Origin: Bradyrhizobium uaiense | GTDB lineage: Bacteria > Pseudomonadota > Alphaproteobacteria > Rhizobiales > Xanthobacteraceae | Reading direction: 5' to 3' | DNA: 64,000 bases | NCBI RefSeq assembly: GCF_010811875.1 | Contig: NZ_VKHP01000014.1 | Coordinates: 1-64,000, forward strand | Part shown: positions 53,267 through 62,778 of the stretch, piece by piece | Position numbering within the stretch: position 1 is the first letter of the stretch | How the letters are laid out: every line of letters begins with the position of its first letter | Position numbers and translations under genes: made by a program | Notes under the pieces: model-generated | The model's database searches: none | The model's input: the letters and a program-made list of their open reading frames with translations, nothing else | Told to the model about the DNA's origin: nothing

Positions 53267-54157
53267 ATGTTCAAGCCAGTGAACGACGACGCGATCGGCT
53301 TCCTTGAGATCGACGAGGATATCACGCTCAGGCGAATGGTGCTGCGCAACGCGAAGGCGAAGGGGACCGTTCTTTTCCTGCATGGCTTTCCGGAGACCCT
53401 GTATGCCTGGAAGGACATTGCGAGCGCTCTGACAGATGACTACGAGGTCCACGCCTTCGACTGGCCCGGGTACGGCCTCTCATCGCGGCCCGCGACCGAC
53501 AGGTTCTCCTACGCGCCCAGAGACTATGCGCGGGTGCTGGATCGATATATCGCCAAGTCGGGCATCGACACCTCGAAGCTCACGATCTACGCGACCGATA
53601 TCGGCGCGCTTCCGGCGCTGCTGCTGGCGGTGGAAAAACCCGATGTCGCACGGACGATCGTCGTCGGCGATTTCGCCCCGTTCAACCGGCCCGAGGTCAT
53701 GTATCCGAGCCTGCAAAGCCTGAAGGCGGGACCTACGATGGACCAGGTCCGCGCCAGCTTGAACAGCAATCGCGACGAGATTCTGGCCAACACCTTCACG
53801 CGGGGCCTGCCCAAGGAGGCGCATTTCGGGATCGCGCCTGAATTCAAGGACGACATGGCCCAGGGATGGACGCAAGGAGCGATGACAGCGGCCGACGCGT
53901 TCTCTCACTACTACGCACACTTCACACGCGACCAGGATTACTTCGAATCGAGGCTGACCCGGCTCGAAACACCGGTGAAGGTGGTTTGGGGCGAGAAGGA
54001 TCTCTACATCAACAAGGAGATGGGCGCAGAATTCGCCGAAAGGCTGCACGTGGAGCTGACCGTTCTGCCTGGCATCGGACATTTCCCTCATCTGCAGAAC
54101 CCGGGGCTCGCCGTCGATGAGGTTCGTGCCGCATTCCACAGAGGGGAGATTGCGTGA
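53267..54157 (+). CDS. Alpha/beta hydrolase of the haloalkane dehalogenase / epoxide hydrolase type
   Basis: 296-residue alpha/beta hydrolase. HGFPETLYAWKD is the oxyanion loop (HGxP), and the nucleophile is Asp111 in IYATDIGALPALL, as expected for haloalkane dehalogenases and epoxide hydrolases rather than esterases. The catalytic His is in GIGHFPHLQNP near 275. A divergent LysR regulator controls it by position. The identity of the substrate is open. Confidence 0.82.
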   Translation: MFKPVNDDAIGFLEIDEDITLRRMVLRNAKAKGTVLFLHGFPETLYAWKDIASALTDDYEVHAFDWPGYGLSSRPATDRFSYAPRDYARVLDRYIAKSGIDTSKLTIYATDIGALPALLLAVEKPDVARTIVVGDFAPFNRPEVMYPSLQSLKAGPTMDQVRASLNSNRDEILANTFTRGLPKEAHFGIAPEFKDDMAQGWTQGAMTAADAFSHYYAHFTRDQDYFESRLTRLETPVKVVWGEKDLYINKEMGAEFAERLHVELTVLPGIGHFPHLQNPGLAVDEVRAAFHRGEIA

Positions 54158-54232
54158 GATTTGTATCTGTTGCCGCACTGAGACTGATTGGCTGCCCTGT
54201 CGGCTTCAACCCGCAAACGCACAGGAGCCGCC

Positions 54233-54553
54233 ATGAGAACGACGCCGACGACTAAAATCCTCGCCATCGGGACCATCAATCCCGGTGTCGAACAGTCGCA
54301 GGTGTTTGCCGTCCTGCCGGACGAAGTCCGGGAAACCGTCGACCTCTATCTCGATGGCAAGATCGAGCAGTGGTACTCGCTACAGGGCAAGCGGGGCGTG
54401 GCGTTCATCATGAACGTCACCGATCCGGCCGTCGCCCACGAGATGCTCGAAAAGCTACCGCTGGGCAAGACACACATGATGAGCTTCGAGCTGATCCCGC
54501 TTGGCCCGCTCAATCCGCTTCGCTTCCTGCAGGGCATGCAGCCGAAGCCTTGA
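54233..54553 (+). CDS. Small alpha-beta barrel protein (muconolactone isomerase/YciI-like)
   Basis: 106-residue protein, ATG at 54233 with AGGAG upstream. The motifs GKIEQWYSLQGKRGVAFIMN and MLEKLPLGKTHMMSFELIPL resemble small dimeric alpha-beta barrels of the muconolactone delta-isomerase/YciI group. It follows the hydrolase gene by 75 bases on the same strand and may act with it. No catalytic residues are certain. Confidence 0.7.
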   Translation: MRTTPTTKILAIGTINPGVEQSQVFAVLPDEVRETVDLYLDGKIEQWYSLQGKRGVAFIMNVTDPAVAHEMLEKLPLGKTHMMSFELIPLGPLNPLRFLQGMQPKP

Positions 54554-54562
54554 GCGTAGCGA

Positions 54563-55498
54563 TCAGTGCGCGGCGGTGCGGCGGAATTCGCGCGGCGCGA
54601 GGCCGTTGCAGCGCTTGAACAGGCGGTTGAAATGCGAGATGTCGCGGAAGCCTCCGTCGAAGGCGATCTCGGCAATGGTCTTGTGGGACGAGTTGCGATC
54701 GAGCAGCTCGCGCACGCACGCCGCAATCCGCTGCTCGTTGACGTGTTCGCCGACGGAGCGGCCGGTGGCGGCAAACAATCGGTGCACGTAACGCTCCGAG
54801 CAGCGGAATTTTTTCGCCAGCGCCGGAGCGCCGAGCTCGGGGTCGTCGCAGTGGCGGGCGATATGGTCAAGCATGACAGACAGCAGCACCGGTGTATGAA
54901 CGCGCTCGACCGATATGTCGGCGAGGAAGTCGGGGGCGTGCGCGATCAGCTCGGCGATATGGGCGCCGAGCATTGCCGAGGTTGTTGCGGATTGGCGGCC
55001 GGTCAGGCAGAGCTCGGCGTAGCTCGTCAGCGTCCGGGACAGCGCGCGGCCGGCTTCGGTCGCAGACAGGCCGAGCCGCGGATGATCGAACAGCGCGTCC
55101 GGCAGCAGCCGTCGCGGCACGGCAAAGCAGAATAGCTTGAAGTTGTGGCGGTGAGCGATCTCGAACGGCTGTGTCGTATCCGCAACGGCGAGGTCGCCAG
55201 GCGCGCTGATCTGCTCATGGCCGCGTTGCGAGGTACGTCCCAGGCCTTCGAGCTGGAGGTTGACGAAGCAGAGGTCGTCGGTGCTCGACGCGATGTGCGA
55301 GGCGAGCCGGTGCACGGTGTGGCCGCTCGCCTTGACTAGCGATATCTGGAGCGGCGCGGCGTCGACCTTGGAGATCGCGCCTGCAAACGGGGCCTCGGCA
55401 ATCCTGCGCGGCTCCAGGCGGACGAAGGCAGCCGCGAGATCGTCCGCCCAACTGCCGAAGGGCTGATCCGGACGGGCCGGCCTGGTCGACCATTCCAT
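54563..55498 (-). CDS. AraC-family regulator
   Basis: 311-residue AraC-type regulator. N-terminal AraC-binding-like sensor (about 30-190), and C-terminal helix-turn-helix pair about 205-311 (ALAKKFRCSERYVHRLFAAT; IAFDGGFRDISHFNRLFKRC). It lies tail to tail with the small alpha-beta barrel gene. Target unknown. Confidence 0.85.
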   Translation of the reverse strand: MEWSTRPARPDQPFGSWADDLAAAFVRLEPRRIAEAPFAGAISKVDAAPLQISLVKASGHTVHRLASHIASSTDDLCFVNLQLEGLGRTSQRGHEQISAPGDLAVADTTQPFEIAHRHNFKLFCFAVPRRLLPDALFDHPRLGLSATEAGRALSRTLTSYAELCLTGRQSATTSAMLGAHIAELIAHAPDFLADISVERVHTPVLLSVMLDHIARHCDDPELGAPALAKKFRCSERYVHRLFAATGRSVGEHVNEQRIAACVRELLDRNSSHKTIAEIAFDGGFRDISHFNRLFKRCNGLAPREFRRTAAH

Positions 55499-55702
55499 GA
55501 GCGCCTCGAATAGATTGTCACTGCGAAGGGACCAGCGGCTGAAAGATATCGCCGGGCAAACGAGCGGTCAAATTCCGCTCCTGGCCTGATCCGGCTGCAA
55601 GCAAGCAACATTGTGCCCGCTGCAAAGGCATTGCGGCGCCCCTTCTGCGAGGGCGCCGCTGACAAGCGCATGCGTGAGGGACCGCTGCAGAGAGCGGCTG
55701 CC

Positions 55703-56476
55703 TCACTTGGTGGTGTAGCCGCCATTGACGAGGATGGTCTGGCCGGTCATCCACCAGCCCTCCGACACCAGCAGACGAATCCAGGGCACGATATCCTTGA
55801 TGTCGGTGAGGCCGGTCTTGGAGAAACCGGACAGCGCCGCTGCCGATTTGTGATAGGCGACCGCGTCGGCGCCTTCGGCCGGATAGAAGAACGGCGTGTC
55901 CATCGGGCCCGGGCCGATCGCAGTAACCGAGATGCCGCGTGCGCCGAATTCCTTCGAGGCCGCGCGGGTGAAATGCTCGACCGGCGCCTTGGTACCGGCA
56001 TAGGCGGCGTAGAACGGCGTGTAGGCGCCGAGCAGCGACGTCACCAGCGTGCAGATCTTGCCGCTGTCGTTCACGTGGCGACCGGCCTCCTTGAGGAAGA
56101 AGAATGCGGACTTGGAATTGACGGCGCTCATGGCGTCGTATTCGGCCTCCGAGATCTCGACCATCGGTTTCTTCAGCACCTTGCCGACCGTGTTGATCGC
56201 GATGTCGGGACGGCCGATCGCGGCGACCGCATCGGTGAACAGCTTCTCCATCGCGCCCGATGTCGTCAGGTTGGCCTGGAAGGCGACCGCGTTGGCACCG
56301 GCGGCCTTGATCGCAGCCACCGTTGCGTCGGCGTCGGTCTTGGTAGCGGCGCTGTTGTAGTGGATCGCGATTGCCTTCGCGCCATGGGCCGCGAGATCGC
56401 GCGCGATCAGGCCGCCGAGATTTTTCGCGCCGCCGGCGATGATGACGGTCTTGTCCTTGATGCTGTGGTCGGTCAT
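55703..56476 (-). CDS. SDR-family oxidoreductase
   Basis: 257-residue short-chain dehydrogenase with NAD(P)-binding AGGAKNLGG (14-22), catalytic Ser in LVTSLLGAYTPF and the Tyr-Lys pair in YAAYAGTKAPVE. A divergent LysR regulator gene starts 136 bases away and is the likely controller. Substrate unknown. Confidence 0.85.
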   Translation of the reverse strand: MTDHSIKDKTVIIAGGAKNLGGLIARDLAAHGAKAIAIHYNSAATKTDADATVAAIKAAGANAVAFQANLTTSGAMEKLFTDAVAAIGRPDIAINTVGKVLKKPMVEISEAEYDAMSAVNSKSAFFFLKEAGRHVNDSGKICTLVTSLLGAYTPFYAAYAGTKAPVEHFTRAASKEFGARGISVTAIGPGPMDTPFFYPAEGADAVAYHKSAAALSGFSKTGLTDIKDIVPWIRLLVSEGWWMTGQTILVNGGYTTK

Positions 56477-56612
56477 GGCGTTCGCCTCTCCGGATCAAGC
56501 GGCCGCGCTCTGCGGCCGCTTTCTGCAGGGAACGATATCGTCTAGAATTAGCGGATAAAGCTGTGCATTCTGACCTCACTTGTCGGAAATGGCGAACAAT
56601 TGAGGCCCAATC

Positions 56613-57521
56613 TTGGACCGCGTCGATCTCTTCCGCATCTTCGCCCGCGTCGTCGAGTGTGCGAGTTTTACGCGGGCGGCCGACACGCTTGGGCTGCCGC
56701 GCTCGTCGGTCTCGTCGGCAGTCGCCGAGCTGGAGCAGCGCATCGGCGCGCGGCTGCTGCATCGCACAACACGAAAAGTGTCGCCCACGCATGATGGCGC
56801 GGCGTTCTATGAGAGAGCCTTGCGCGTCGTCGCCGATGTCGAGGAGGCCGAGAGCCTGTTTCGCCATGCCGCGGCCGAGCCGTCGGGCCGGCTCAGGGTC
56901 GACGTGCCCGGGCGGATCGGCCGCCTGATCGTTGCGCCGGCGCTGCCGGCCTTCCTCGATCGCTATCCGCAGATCGAGATCGATCTCGGTGTCACCGATC
57001 GCGCCGTCAATTTGATCGAGGACTCTACCGATTGCGTCGTGCGCGTCGGCCCGCTCGGCGATTCCGCTCTGATCGCGCGGCCGCTCGGCAATCTCGTGCT
57101 GATCAATGTCGCAAGCTCCGGCTATCTCGCGCGCCACGGCACGCCGCAGACGCCGGACGATCTCGCTGCGCATTGGGCGGTGAATTATGCCTCGCCGTCC
57201 ACCGGCCGCATCGAGGAGTGGGAATGGCACGAGCACGGCACATCGCGCAGCATCGCGATGCGCGGCCGTGTCACCGTCAATAGTGCGGAAGCCTATATTG
57301 CCTGCTGCCTCGCCGGTCTCGGCCTGATCCAGATTCCGGCCTACGACGTGAAGCGGCATCTCGATGCCGGCGAGCTCGTCGAGCTGATGCCGCAGCATCG
57401 CGCGGCGCCGATGCCGATGACCTTGCTCTATCCGCACCGCCAGCATCTGTCGCGGCGGCTGCAGGTGTTCGCGAACTGGCTGGCGGACCTTTTGAAAGAG
57501 AAGTTGTTCGTCGCAGGCTAG
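56613..57521 (+). CDS. LysR-family regulator
   Basis: 302-residue LysR-type regulator starting at TTG (TTGGACCGCGTCGATC) with GAGG upstream. Helix-turn-helix in CASFTRAADTLGLPRSSVSS and AVAELEQRIGARLLHRTTRK. Divergent from the SDR gene. The rare TTG start suggests modest translation. Confidence 0.87.
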   Translation: MDRVDLFRIFARVVECASFTRAADTLGLPRSSVSSAVAELEQRIGARLLHRTTRKVSPTHDGAAFYERALRVVADVEEAESLFRHAAAEPSGRLRVDVPGRIGRLIVAPALPAFLDRYPQIEIDLGVTDRAVNLIEDSTDCVVRVGPLGDSALIARPLGNLVLINVASSGYLARHGTPQTPDDLAAHWAVNYASPSTGRIEEWEWHEHGTSRSIAMRGRVTVNSAEAYIACCLAGLGLIQIPAYDVKRHLDAGELVELMPQHRAAPMPMTLLYPHRQHLSRRLQVFANWLADLLKEKLFVAG

Positions 57522-57562
57522 TTCGCGTGCGCGTCAGATGCCCGCGCAGAAGCCGCGGCGCG

Positions 57563-57715
57563 TCACCGCTTGCTGCTGGTGGCGCGGGTCGCGGCCGTCC
57601 TCGTCGCACGCGCCGGCTCGGCCTTGGGCTGGAAGAACAGGCCGGGCGCCACCGACACCAGTCCGAAGGTCATTCCGAGGAATGCCAGGAACGTGTCGAG
57701 ATAATTGAACTCCAT
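57563..57715 (-). CDS. 50-residue membrane protein
   Basis: Small gene. The reading frame runs ATG to TGA and begins MEFNYLDTFLAFLGMTFGLV, a hydrophobic helix of about 20 residues, then a basic Ala/Thr-rich tail ending SSKR. GGAGG lies 8 bases before the ATG, a strong ribosome site. No family is recognised. It is likely to be a single-pass membrane microprotein; converges with the LysR gene. Confidence 0.6.
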   Translation of the reverse strand: MEFNYLDTFLAFLGMTFGLVSVAPGLFFQPKAEPARATRTAATRATSSKR

Positions 57716-57872
57716 TTCAGTTGCCTCCATTCAGCCTGCACAGGGCTCGGCTTGGTACTCGGCCTTGGCGCTTGGCCCGGTGCAATGCGTTCGAAAGCTT
57801 AGATATGGTCCGAGACATTGATCGGTACAATAGAAACATTGATCTCGGAGCAATACTTTCATTGCTCCGCAC

Positions 57873-58346
57873 CTAGGCCGCGATCCGGCCCCGCTGAAGC
57901 GCATCTGCGTACCGCTGCTCGATGGCTTTGACGGAGTTTTCGAAGGCTGTTTCCAGGACGCTGCGGCCGATGGTGCGCAGCACGAAGCCCAGGAGCCATC
58001 CCTTGAGATTCTTGCCGTCGCGCACCACGACCACGTCAATGTCGGTCGTGCCATCGGGCCGGTGCGTGAAGGTGTAGATGTGGCCCGATGCGCCGCCCCA
58101 CACGTTGGAGTCGGTCGTCGTCAGGACGACATGCTCGGGGTCGGACCAGTCGTAGTGCAGGCGTTCCCAGATGCCGTTCGAGCCTTCCGTCACGTCAGCA
58201 TGTGTGGGGCCGCGATGGTGCACCTTGAGATAGGCGTCGGCGCTGTTGCCGAACAGCTTGGAGCGGCCCGGCCCGAAGTCGGTGAGACCGCTGATGTACT
58301 GCTCGGGCGTCAACCTGGTCGTCCGGTGAAGGTGGATCGTGGACAT
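57873..58346 (-). CDS. SRPBCC-fold protein
   Basis: 157-residue polyketide-cyclase/START-like protein (TTRLTPEQYISGLTDFGPGR, GIWERLHYDWSDPEHVVLTT, HIYTFTHRPDGTTDIDVVVV). These small folds bind hydrophobic ligands. ATG 58346 has CAGGAG upstream. The divergent LysR gene at 58847 and the small secreted gene at 58393 lie to its right; the latter is in the same direction, 46 bases upstream. Confidence 0.72.
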   Translation of the reverse strand: MSTIHLHRTTRLTPEQYISGLTDFGPGRSKLFGNSADAYLKVHHRGPTHADVTEGSNGIWERLHYDWSDPEHVVLTTTDSNVWGGASGHIYTFTHRPDGTTDIDVVVVRDGKNLKGWLLGFVLRTIGRSVLETAFENSVKAIEQRYADALQRGRIAA

Positions 58347-58392
58347 CTTCGGCTCCTGCACGGGTGATGGAAGGGTACTGACGGCGTCAGGA

Positions 58393-58731
58393 TCAGTTGG
58401 AGAGTGCGCCCGCCTTGCGGACGATCAGACTGTCGCCGTTCCGGCTGATCTCCACTGCGCCGGCCTGGCTGGGTGTCGCGAGCAACGCGTGCTGACCGGG
58501 CGCCAACACCGACACGAAGCGGACCGGCGTCCCGGCCGCGCCCTGCGCGAGCGTGGTCACGACGCGATATCCATCGGGCTCGACGGTGTAGTAGGCGACG
58601 CCGGAGAGGTCGCCGAGATGGATGCTTTGGGCCTCGATCGGCTTGAGCGCGCGCGCCTGCGCGGTTCCAAGCGAAATTCCAAGCGAGGCCAGGGTGAAGG
58701 CGGCGGCGAGAATTGTGTTGCGGATCGACAT
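58393..58731 (-). CDS. Small secreted hypothetical protein
   Basis: 112-residue exported protein with signal peptide 1-27 (ending AQA). The mature part (GVAYYTVEPDGYRVVTTLAQ) is beta-rich. AAGGAGG is a strong ribosome site. Function unknown. It is divergent from the LysR gene at 58847 and may be its target. Confidence 0.68.
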   Translation of the reverse strand: MSIRNTILAAAFTLASLGISLGTAQARALKPIEAQSIHLGDLSGVAYYTVEPDGYRVVTTLAQGAAGTPVRFVSVLAPGQHALLATPSQAGAVEISRNGDSLIVRKAGALSN

Positions 58732-58846
58732 GGGATCCTCCTTTGGCTCGGGTGGTCAGAACCTGGGCGGCGGGTGGATGCCCGCTGCTCCCTTGCCAGA
58801 GGAGATGGTCAGGCTATGATCATCGATCAAACAGATGGGATCGATA

Positions 58847-59779
58847 ATGGCCATCGATGTCGTCGATTTAGGTCGTGTCGACCTGAACCTGCTCGTTCAT
58901 CTCGATGCGCTGCTCACCGAACGCAGCGTGACAAGGGCGGCGGCGCGCGTCGGGATCGGCCAATCCGCGATGAGCCACAATCTCGCCCGCCTGCGCGAAC
59001 TACTCGATGACGAGTTGCTGACGCGGGCGGCCGACGGCATGCGCCTCACCCCGCGCGCGGTGACCTTGCTCGAGCCGGTGCGAAGCGCGCTCGCGCAGGT
59101 CGAGGCGGTGCTGCTGCGCGAGAAGACCTTCGATCCGGCCACGGCGGTGCGGACGTTCAGGCTCAGCCTGTCGGACAGCATGGAAATCCTGATCGTGCCC
59201 CGCCTGCTGGCCCGCATGCGCGAGATCGCGCCAGGCATTCACCTGCGGCTTTACAATGTCGACATGTCCCGGCTGCTCGATGACCTCGACGCCGATGCGC
59301 TGGACCTCGCGCTCGCCTATGGGCCGATCCAGCAGGGACAGTTGCATCACAAGCAGCGCGTGCTGTTCACCGAGAGCTTTCTCTGCATGTTCAATGCCGA
59401 GAAGACCGGCGTCACGCCGCCGATCTCGCTCGAGGTCTACGTCCGGCTTCCTCACGTGCTGACCAGCCTGAAGCCGGACCGCAGCGTGCGCGGCTTCGTC
59501 GATGACGCGCTCGATGAGCTCGGCCTGCATCGGACCATTGCGCTGACCACGCCGCGCTTCCTCACCGTGCCGCATCTGGTGGCGCAAGCACCCGTGATCG
59601 TCACCATGGGGGCGCGGCTGGCGCGGCGCTTCGCCGCCGATCTCGGGCTCAGCCTCAGTCCGCCCCCGGTGAAGGTGAAAGACGTCTCCGTGTCACTGCT
59701 GTGGCATGCGTCCTACGATCACGATCCGGCTCACGTCTGGATGCGCGACCAGCTGGTCCAGCTGGTCGGCGAATTGTGA
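58847..59779 (+). CDS. NodD-type LysR-family regulator
   Basis: 310-residue LysR regulator of the NodD-like subgroup (VDLGRVDLNLLVHLDALLTE then SVTRAAARVGIGQSAMSHNL). NodD-type members respond to aromatic compounds. An in-frame ATG at 58835 is a possible alternative start. The intergenic region before it, 58732-58846, contains two ATCGAT palindromes. The divergent secreted gene is the likely target. Confidence 0.85.
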   Translation: MAIDVVDLGRVDLNLLVHLDALLTERSVTRAAARVGIGQSAMSHNLARLRELLDDELLTRAADGMRLTPRAVTLLEPVRSALAQVEAVLLREKTFDPATAVRTFRLSLSDSMEILIVPRLLARMREIAPGIHLRLYNVDMSRLLDDLDADALDLALAYGPIQQGQLHHKQRVLFTESFLCMFNAEKTGVTPPISLEVYVRLPHVLTSLKPDRSVRGFVDDALDELGLHRTIALTTPRFLTVPHLVAQAPVIVTMGARLARRFAADLGLSLSPPPVKVKDVSVSLLWHASYDHDPAHVWMRDQLVQLVGEL

Positions 59780-59798
59780 GCAGTGCACCTTGGCCTCG

Positions 59799-62072
59799 TC
59801 AGAACTTCTGCGTGATGCCGGCATAGACGCCGCGGCGCGGGCCGTATTGCGGCGCGAACACGCCGATGCCGGAGCCGTCGCGGATCTGGTAGACGGTGTC
59901 GAACAGGTTGACGACGTCGAGGCGCAGCGTGGTCGGCTTGTTCGGCGCGACGATGTTGAAGTCGTGCGAGACGCCGAGATTGACCTGCGAGTATGATGGC
60001 ACCGTGCCGGTGTTGGCGAAGCCGCTGCGCAAGCCCGAGCCGTAGATCATCGACGCGCTGAACTTGGTGTCGTGCCATCGATACCAGCCGCCCACGGATG
60101 CGGTCAGCGTCTGGGCGTGGTCGGTGTTGATGTAGTTGTTGGCGATAAAGGCAAGGTCGTCCGGACTGAACAGATACTGGTTCGACACGACGGTGGTGGC
60201 AACCTGCTTGGCGATGGCGACATTGCCGTAGAGGTGCAGATTGTCGTAGTCGTAGGTCGCCTTCAGCTCCACGCCCTCATTGGTGCCTTTCGCATAGTTG
60301 AAGGCGGTCAGCACGTAGGCCTGGCCGAACTGGCCGTCGTCGAGCAGATCGGTCGCGATCTTGTAATAGGCGTCCATGCCGACTTCGAGGCCGGGGATCG
60401 CATAGACCTTCTGCGTGACGCCGATGTCGAACACGTGTGAGCGCTCCGGCAGCACGGGATCGTTGGCGGTGGTCCCCGGCTGTGCCGTGGTGTTCTGCAC
60501 CAGCGAGAGGTTGGTCGGTGCCGCCAGCACCTGCTCGGGCGGCGTGAAGTTGCGCGCATAGCCGGCATGGAAGGTCGTGCCGTCCATGGGTTTCCAGGTC
60601 AGGCTGATCCGCGGGCTCAGCTGGTTGGCATCGACATATTGCCACATCTGGTCGAAGCGCAGTCCGGCGTTGAGCGTCAGCTGGTTGGTGATCTTCCACT
60701 CGTCGGCGATGTAGGTGGAGAACATGTATCCGGTCTTGGCGCTGGAATCGAACACCGAGAGCGGCGCGTCGATCGGGTTGCCGGAAGCATCCAGCGGCAG
60801 CACGGTCGAGCCGTTGTTGACCAGCGAGCGCTCGGCGCTGGCGGAGAAGCCGAACTTCAGCGTGTGCGCGAAGCCCAGCCGGTAGGAGGTGTCTTCCTGG
60901 ATGCCGTTGACGAAGCTCTGGCGATAGACGTCGGATGCGACGCCGTTGAAGACGAGATCGCCGACCGGGTCGGGCATGAAGTGCAGCTGGCTGTAGCGAT
61001 TGAAATAAGCGACCTGGTAGTCGAAGCCATCGCCCGATTTCTGATAGGCCACGACGTTGAACTGGTTGAATTCCCGTTGCCGCTCGTTGAGCAGCGCGGA
61101 ATCGAAGTTCGAGACGCCGTAGGCGGTGAAGGCCGGGGTTTGCCCTGGATTGTTGGGGATCTGATAAGCGCCGTTGGAGACGCCGCCGATATAGGTCAGC
61201 CGGCTGGTCGGGTCGATGGCCGTCGAGACGTAGGCAAAGCCCTTCTCCTGATCGGTCCGGTCGTGGATGGCGTTGTAGGCCGGTGTCGGGTTCTCGATGC
61301 CGACGTCGCTGCCGAAATAGCGGCCGGAGACGTAATACTGGGTTTGTCCGACGGTGCCGCCATAGTCGACGCTGGTGGTGAAGTTGCCATGGCTGCCGCC
61401 ATAGACGCTGACGCTGCCGGAATTGTTGAAGGCATCGGTCTTGGTCTGGATGTCGAGCACACCGGCGGTGCGCAGGCCGTATTGCGCGGGCAGCGCGCCG
61501 GTGATCAGCGCCATGCTGCCGACGATCCCGGTGTCGATGATCTGGCCGAAGGCGCCGACGCCGTCCGGCAGCATGATCCCGTTGATACGGTATTGCAGGT
61601 TGGCGTGCTCGTTGCGGACATGCAGTTCGCCGCTCGCGGCTGAGTCCTGCGAAACCCCAGGCACCTGCAGCAGTGCCTTGTCGAGGGTGGTGTTGGTGCC
61701 CTGTGGCAACGACTGAAGGAACTGCTGGCTCATCTGGTAGGTGTTGGCGCCGGTCGGCGCGAGCAGGGCGGCGCGGGCCTGGTCGAGCCGCGCATTCTGG
61801 CCTGCCACCGCACGCGCTTGGGCTTGCTCGGCGGATTCCGGCGTAGCCGACACCGCACCGGCTCTTCGCGCGCGGCGGCCGCTTGCGGTCGCAACACGGG
61901 TCTTCGGCTTTTTCGGCCCGGACGGCGCGGTGTGGTGCTGCGGCGCCGTTACGGTGATGTCAGGAAGTTCTGTTGGCGGCGCCGTCGTCTGTGCGAATGC
62001 GGCGCCGTTGATCCCGCAGACCAAAAGCGAAGCCGCGCCGGCGGCGGCGTGTCGTCGGATATGTCCTGACAT
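59799..62072 (-). CDS. TonB-dependent outer-membrane receptor
   Basis: 757-residue receptor. Signal peptide about 1-27 (AFAQ), a TonB-box-like segment (ELPDITVTAPQ), a plug domain (LDKALLQVPGVSQDSAASGE, VRNEHANLQYRINGIMLPDG, LPAQYGLRTAGVLDIQTK), then a beta barrel that ends in an aromatic residue (GVYAGITQKF). The ligand could be a ferric siderophore, haem, copper or carbohydrate. Its DUF2946 neighbour is often found near metal-uptake genes. ATG 62072 is chosen over 62090 on ribosome-site spacing (GGGAA). Confidence 0.9.
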   Translation of the reverse strand: MSGHIRRHAAAGAASLLVCGINGAAFAQTTAPPTELPDITVTAPQHHTAPSGPKKPKTRVATASGRRARRAGAVSATPESAEQAQARAVAGQNARLDQARAALLAPTGANTYQMSQQFLQSLPQGTNTTLDKALLQVPGVSQDSAASGELHVRNEHANLQYRINGIMLPDGVGAFGQIIDTGIVGSMALITGALPAQYGLRTAGVLDIQTKTDAFNNSGSVSVYGGSHGNFTTSVDYGGTVGQTQYYVSGRYFGSDVGIENPTPAYNAIHDRTDQEKGFAYVSTAIDPTSRLTYIGGVSNGAYQIPNNPGQTPAFTAYGVSNFDSALLNERQREFNQFNVVAYQKSGDGFDYQVAYFNRYSQLHFMPDPVGDLVFNGVASDVYRQSFVNGIQEDTSYRLGFAHTLKFGFSASAERSLVNNGSTVLPLDASGNPIDAPLSVFDSSAKTGYMFSTYIADEWKITNQLTLNAGLRFDQMWQYVDANQLSPRISLTWKPMDGTTFHAGYARNFTPPEQVLAAPTNLSLVQNTTAQPGTTANDPVLPERSHVFDIGVTQKVYAIPGLEVGMDAYYKIATDLLDDGQFGQAYVLTAFNYAKGTNEGVELKATYDYDNLHLYGNVAIAKQVATTVVSNQYLFSPDDLAFIANNYINTDHAQTLTASVGGWYRWHDTKFSASMIYGSGLRSGFANTGTVPSYSQVNLGVSHDFNIVAPNKPTTLRLDVVNLFDTVYQIRDGSGIGVFAPQYGPRRGVYAGITQKF

Positions 62073-62220
62073 GTTGGTTCCCGATCTCATGAGGCCGCGA
62101 TCCGGATCCGTTTGAGCAGGACGCGGTCGAGCCTGCCGTCACGAACGCGACGGCCAGATTCCCATTGATCAAACGGCAGCCGAACTGTGGCCGCGTTCGA
62201 AGTTCAGTCGTGATGGGATG

Positions 62221-62580
62221 TCAGGAGATCGGAGGCGCACGCGGCTGGTAGTGAAGCCGGCCGATGTCGACCGGAGCCGCGTAATCGTCGACGTGCCAGG
62301 CGAGCAAAGCTGCGGCATCCGGCAGCTGCAGTGGAGGCAACGCCGGCGTCGGTGTCGCCGAGTTGACCATCGCCACGACGGCACAGATGGCGCACAGGTC
62401 AGCGGCCTGATCGGAATCCGGATTCGAACGAGGCTCGTTGTGCGAGGCCAACGATGCATTCGTCGTCGCCTGCGCCGGCGCAACGGCATGAAAATGGCCG
62501 AACGACAGCACGAACTGGATCGACAGCGCCAAAAGCGCCAGCCGAGCCCCGTGCCTGATGTTCGAACGAAACCACTTCAT
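62221..62580 (-). CDS. DUF2946-family membrane-associated protein
   Basis: 119-residue protein with an N-terminal hydrophobic segment (ARLALLALSIQFVLSFGHFH) followed by a low-complexity part and the pair CAICAVV. DUF2946 proteins are commonly found next to TonB-dependent receptors or copper-resistance genes and may handle metals. It lies upstream of the TonB-dependent receptor gene on the same strand, with a 148-base gap. Confidence 0.72.
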   Translation of the reverse strand: MKWFRSNIRHGARLALLALSIQFVLSFGHFHAVAPAQATTNASLASHNEPRSNPDSDQAADLCAICAVVAMVNSATPTPALPPLQLPDAAALLAWHVDDYAAPVDIGRLHYQPRAPPIS

Positions 62581-62778
62581 GACGACGCCATTTCCGCGTC
62601 GAGAGGTCACAGGACCTATGGATGGCACCTGCGACGCGGTGTCGCACAGTTTCGAAAACGCACTGGGCTGTCAATCCGCATTGCTGAGCGAGATGATCAA
62701 TTTCCAGGCGATCGGACGCTTTTGCAACATCGCGATATCGGAAAAATGGGGACCCGGCTTGCGCCAGGCCCCCATCCG

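Noticed and set aside
55518..57446. A minus-strand open frame of about 640 codons covering the SDR and LysR genes
   Set aside because: It runs out of phase with the SDR gene on the same strand and antisense to the LysR gene, both of which have clear motifs.
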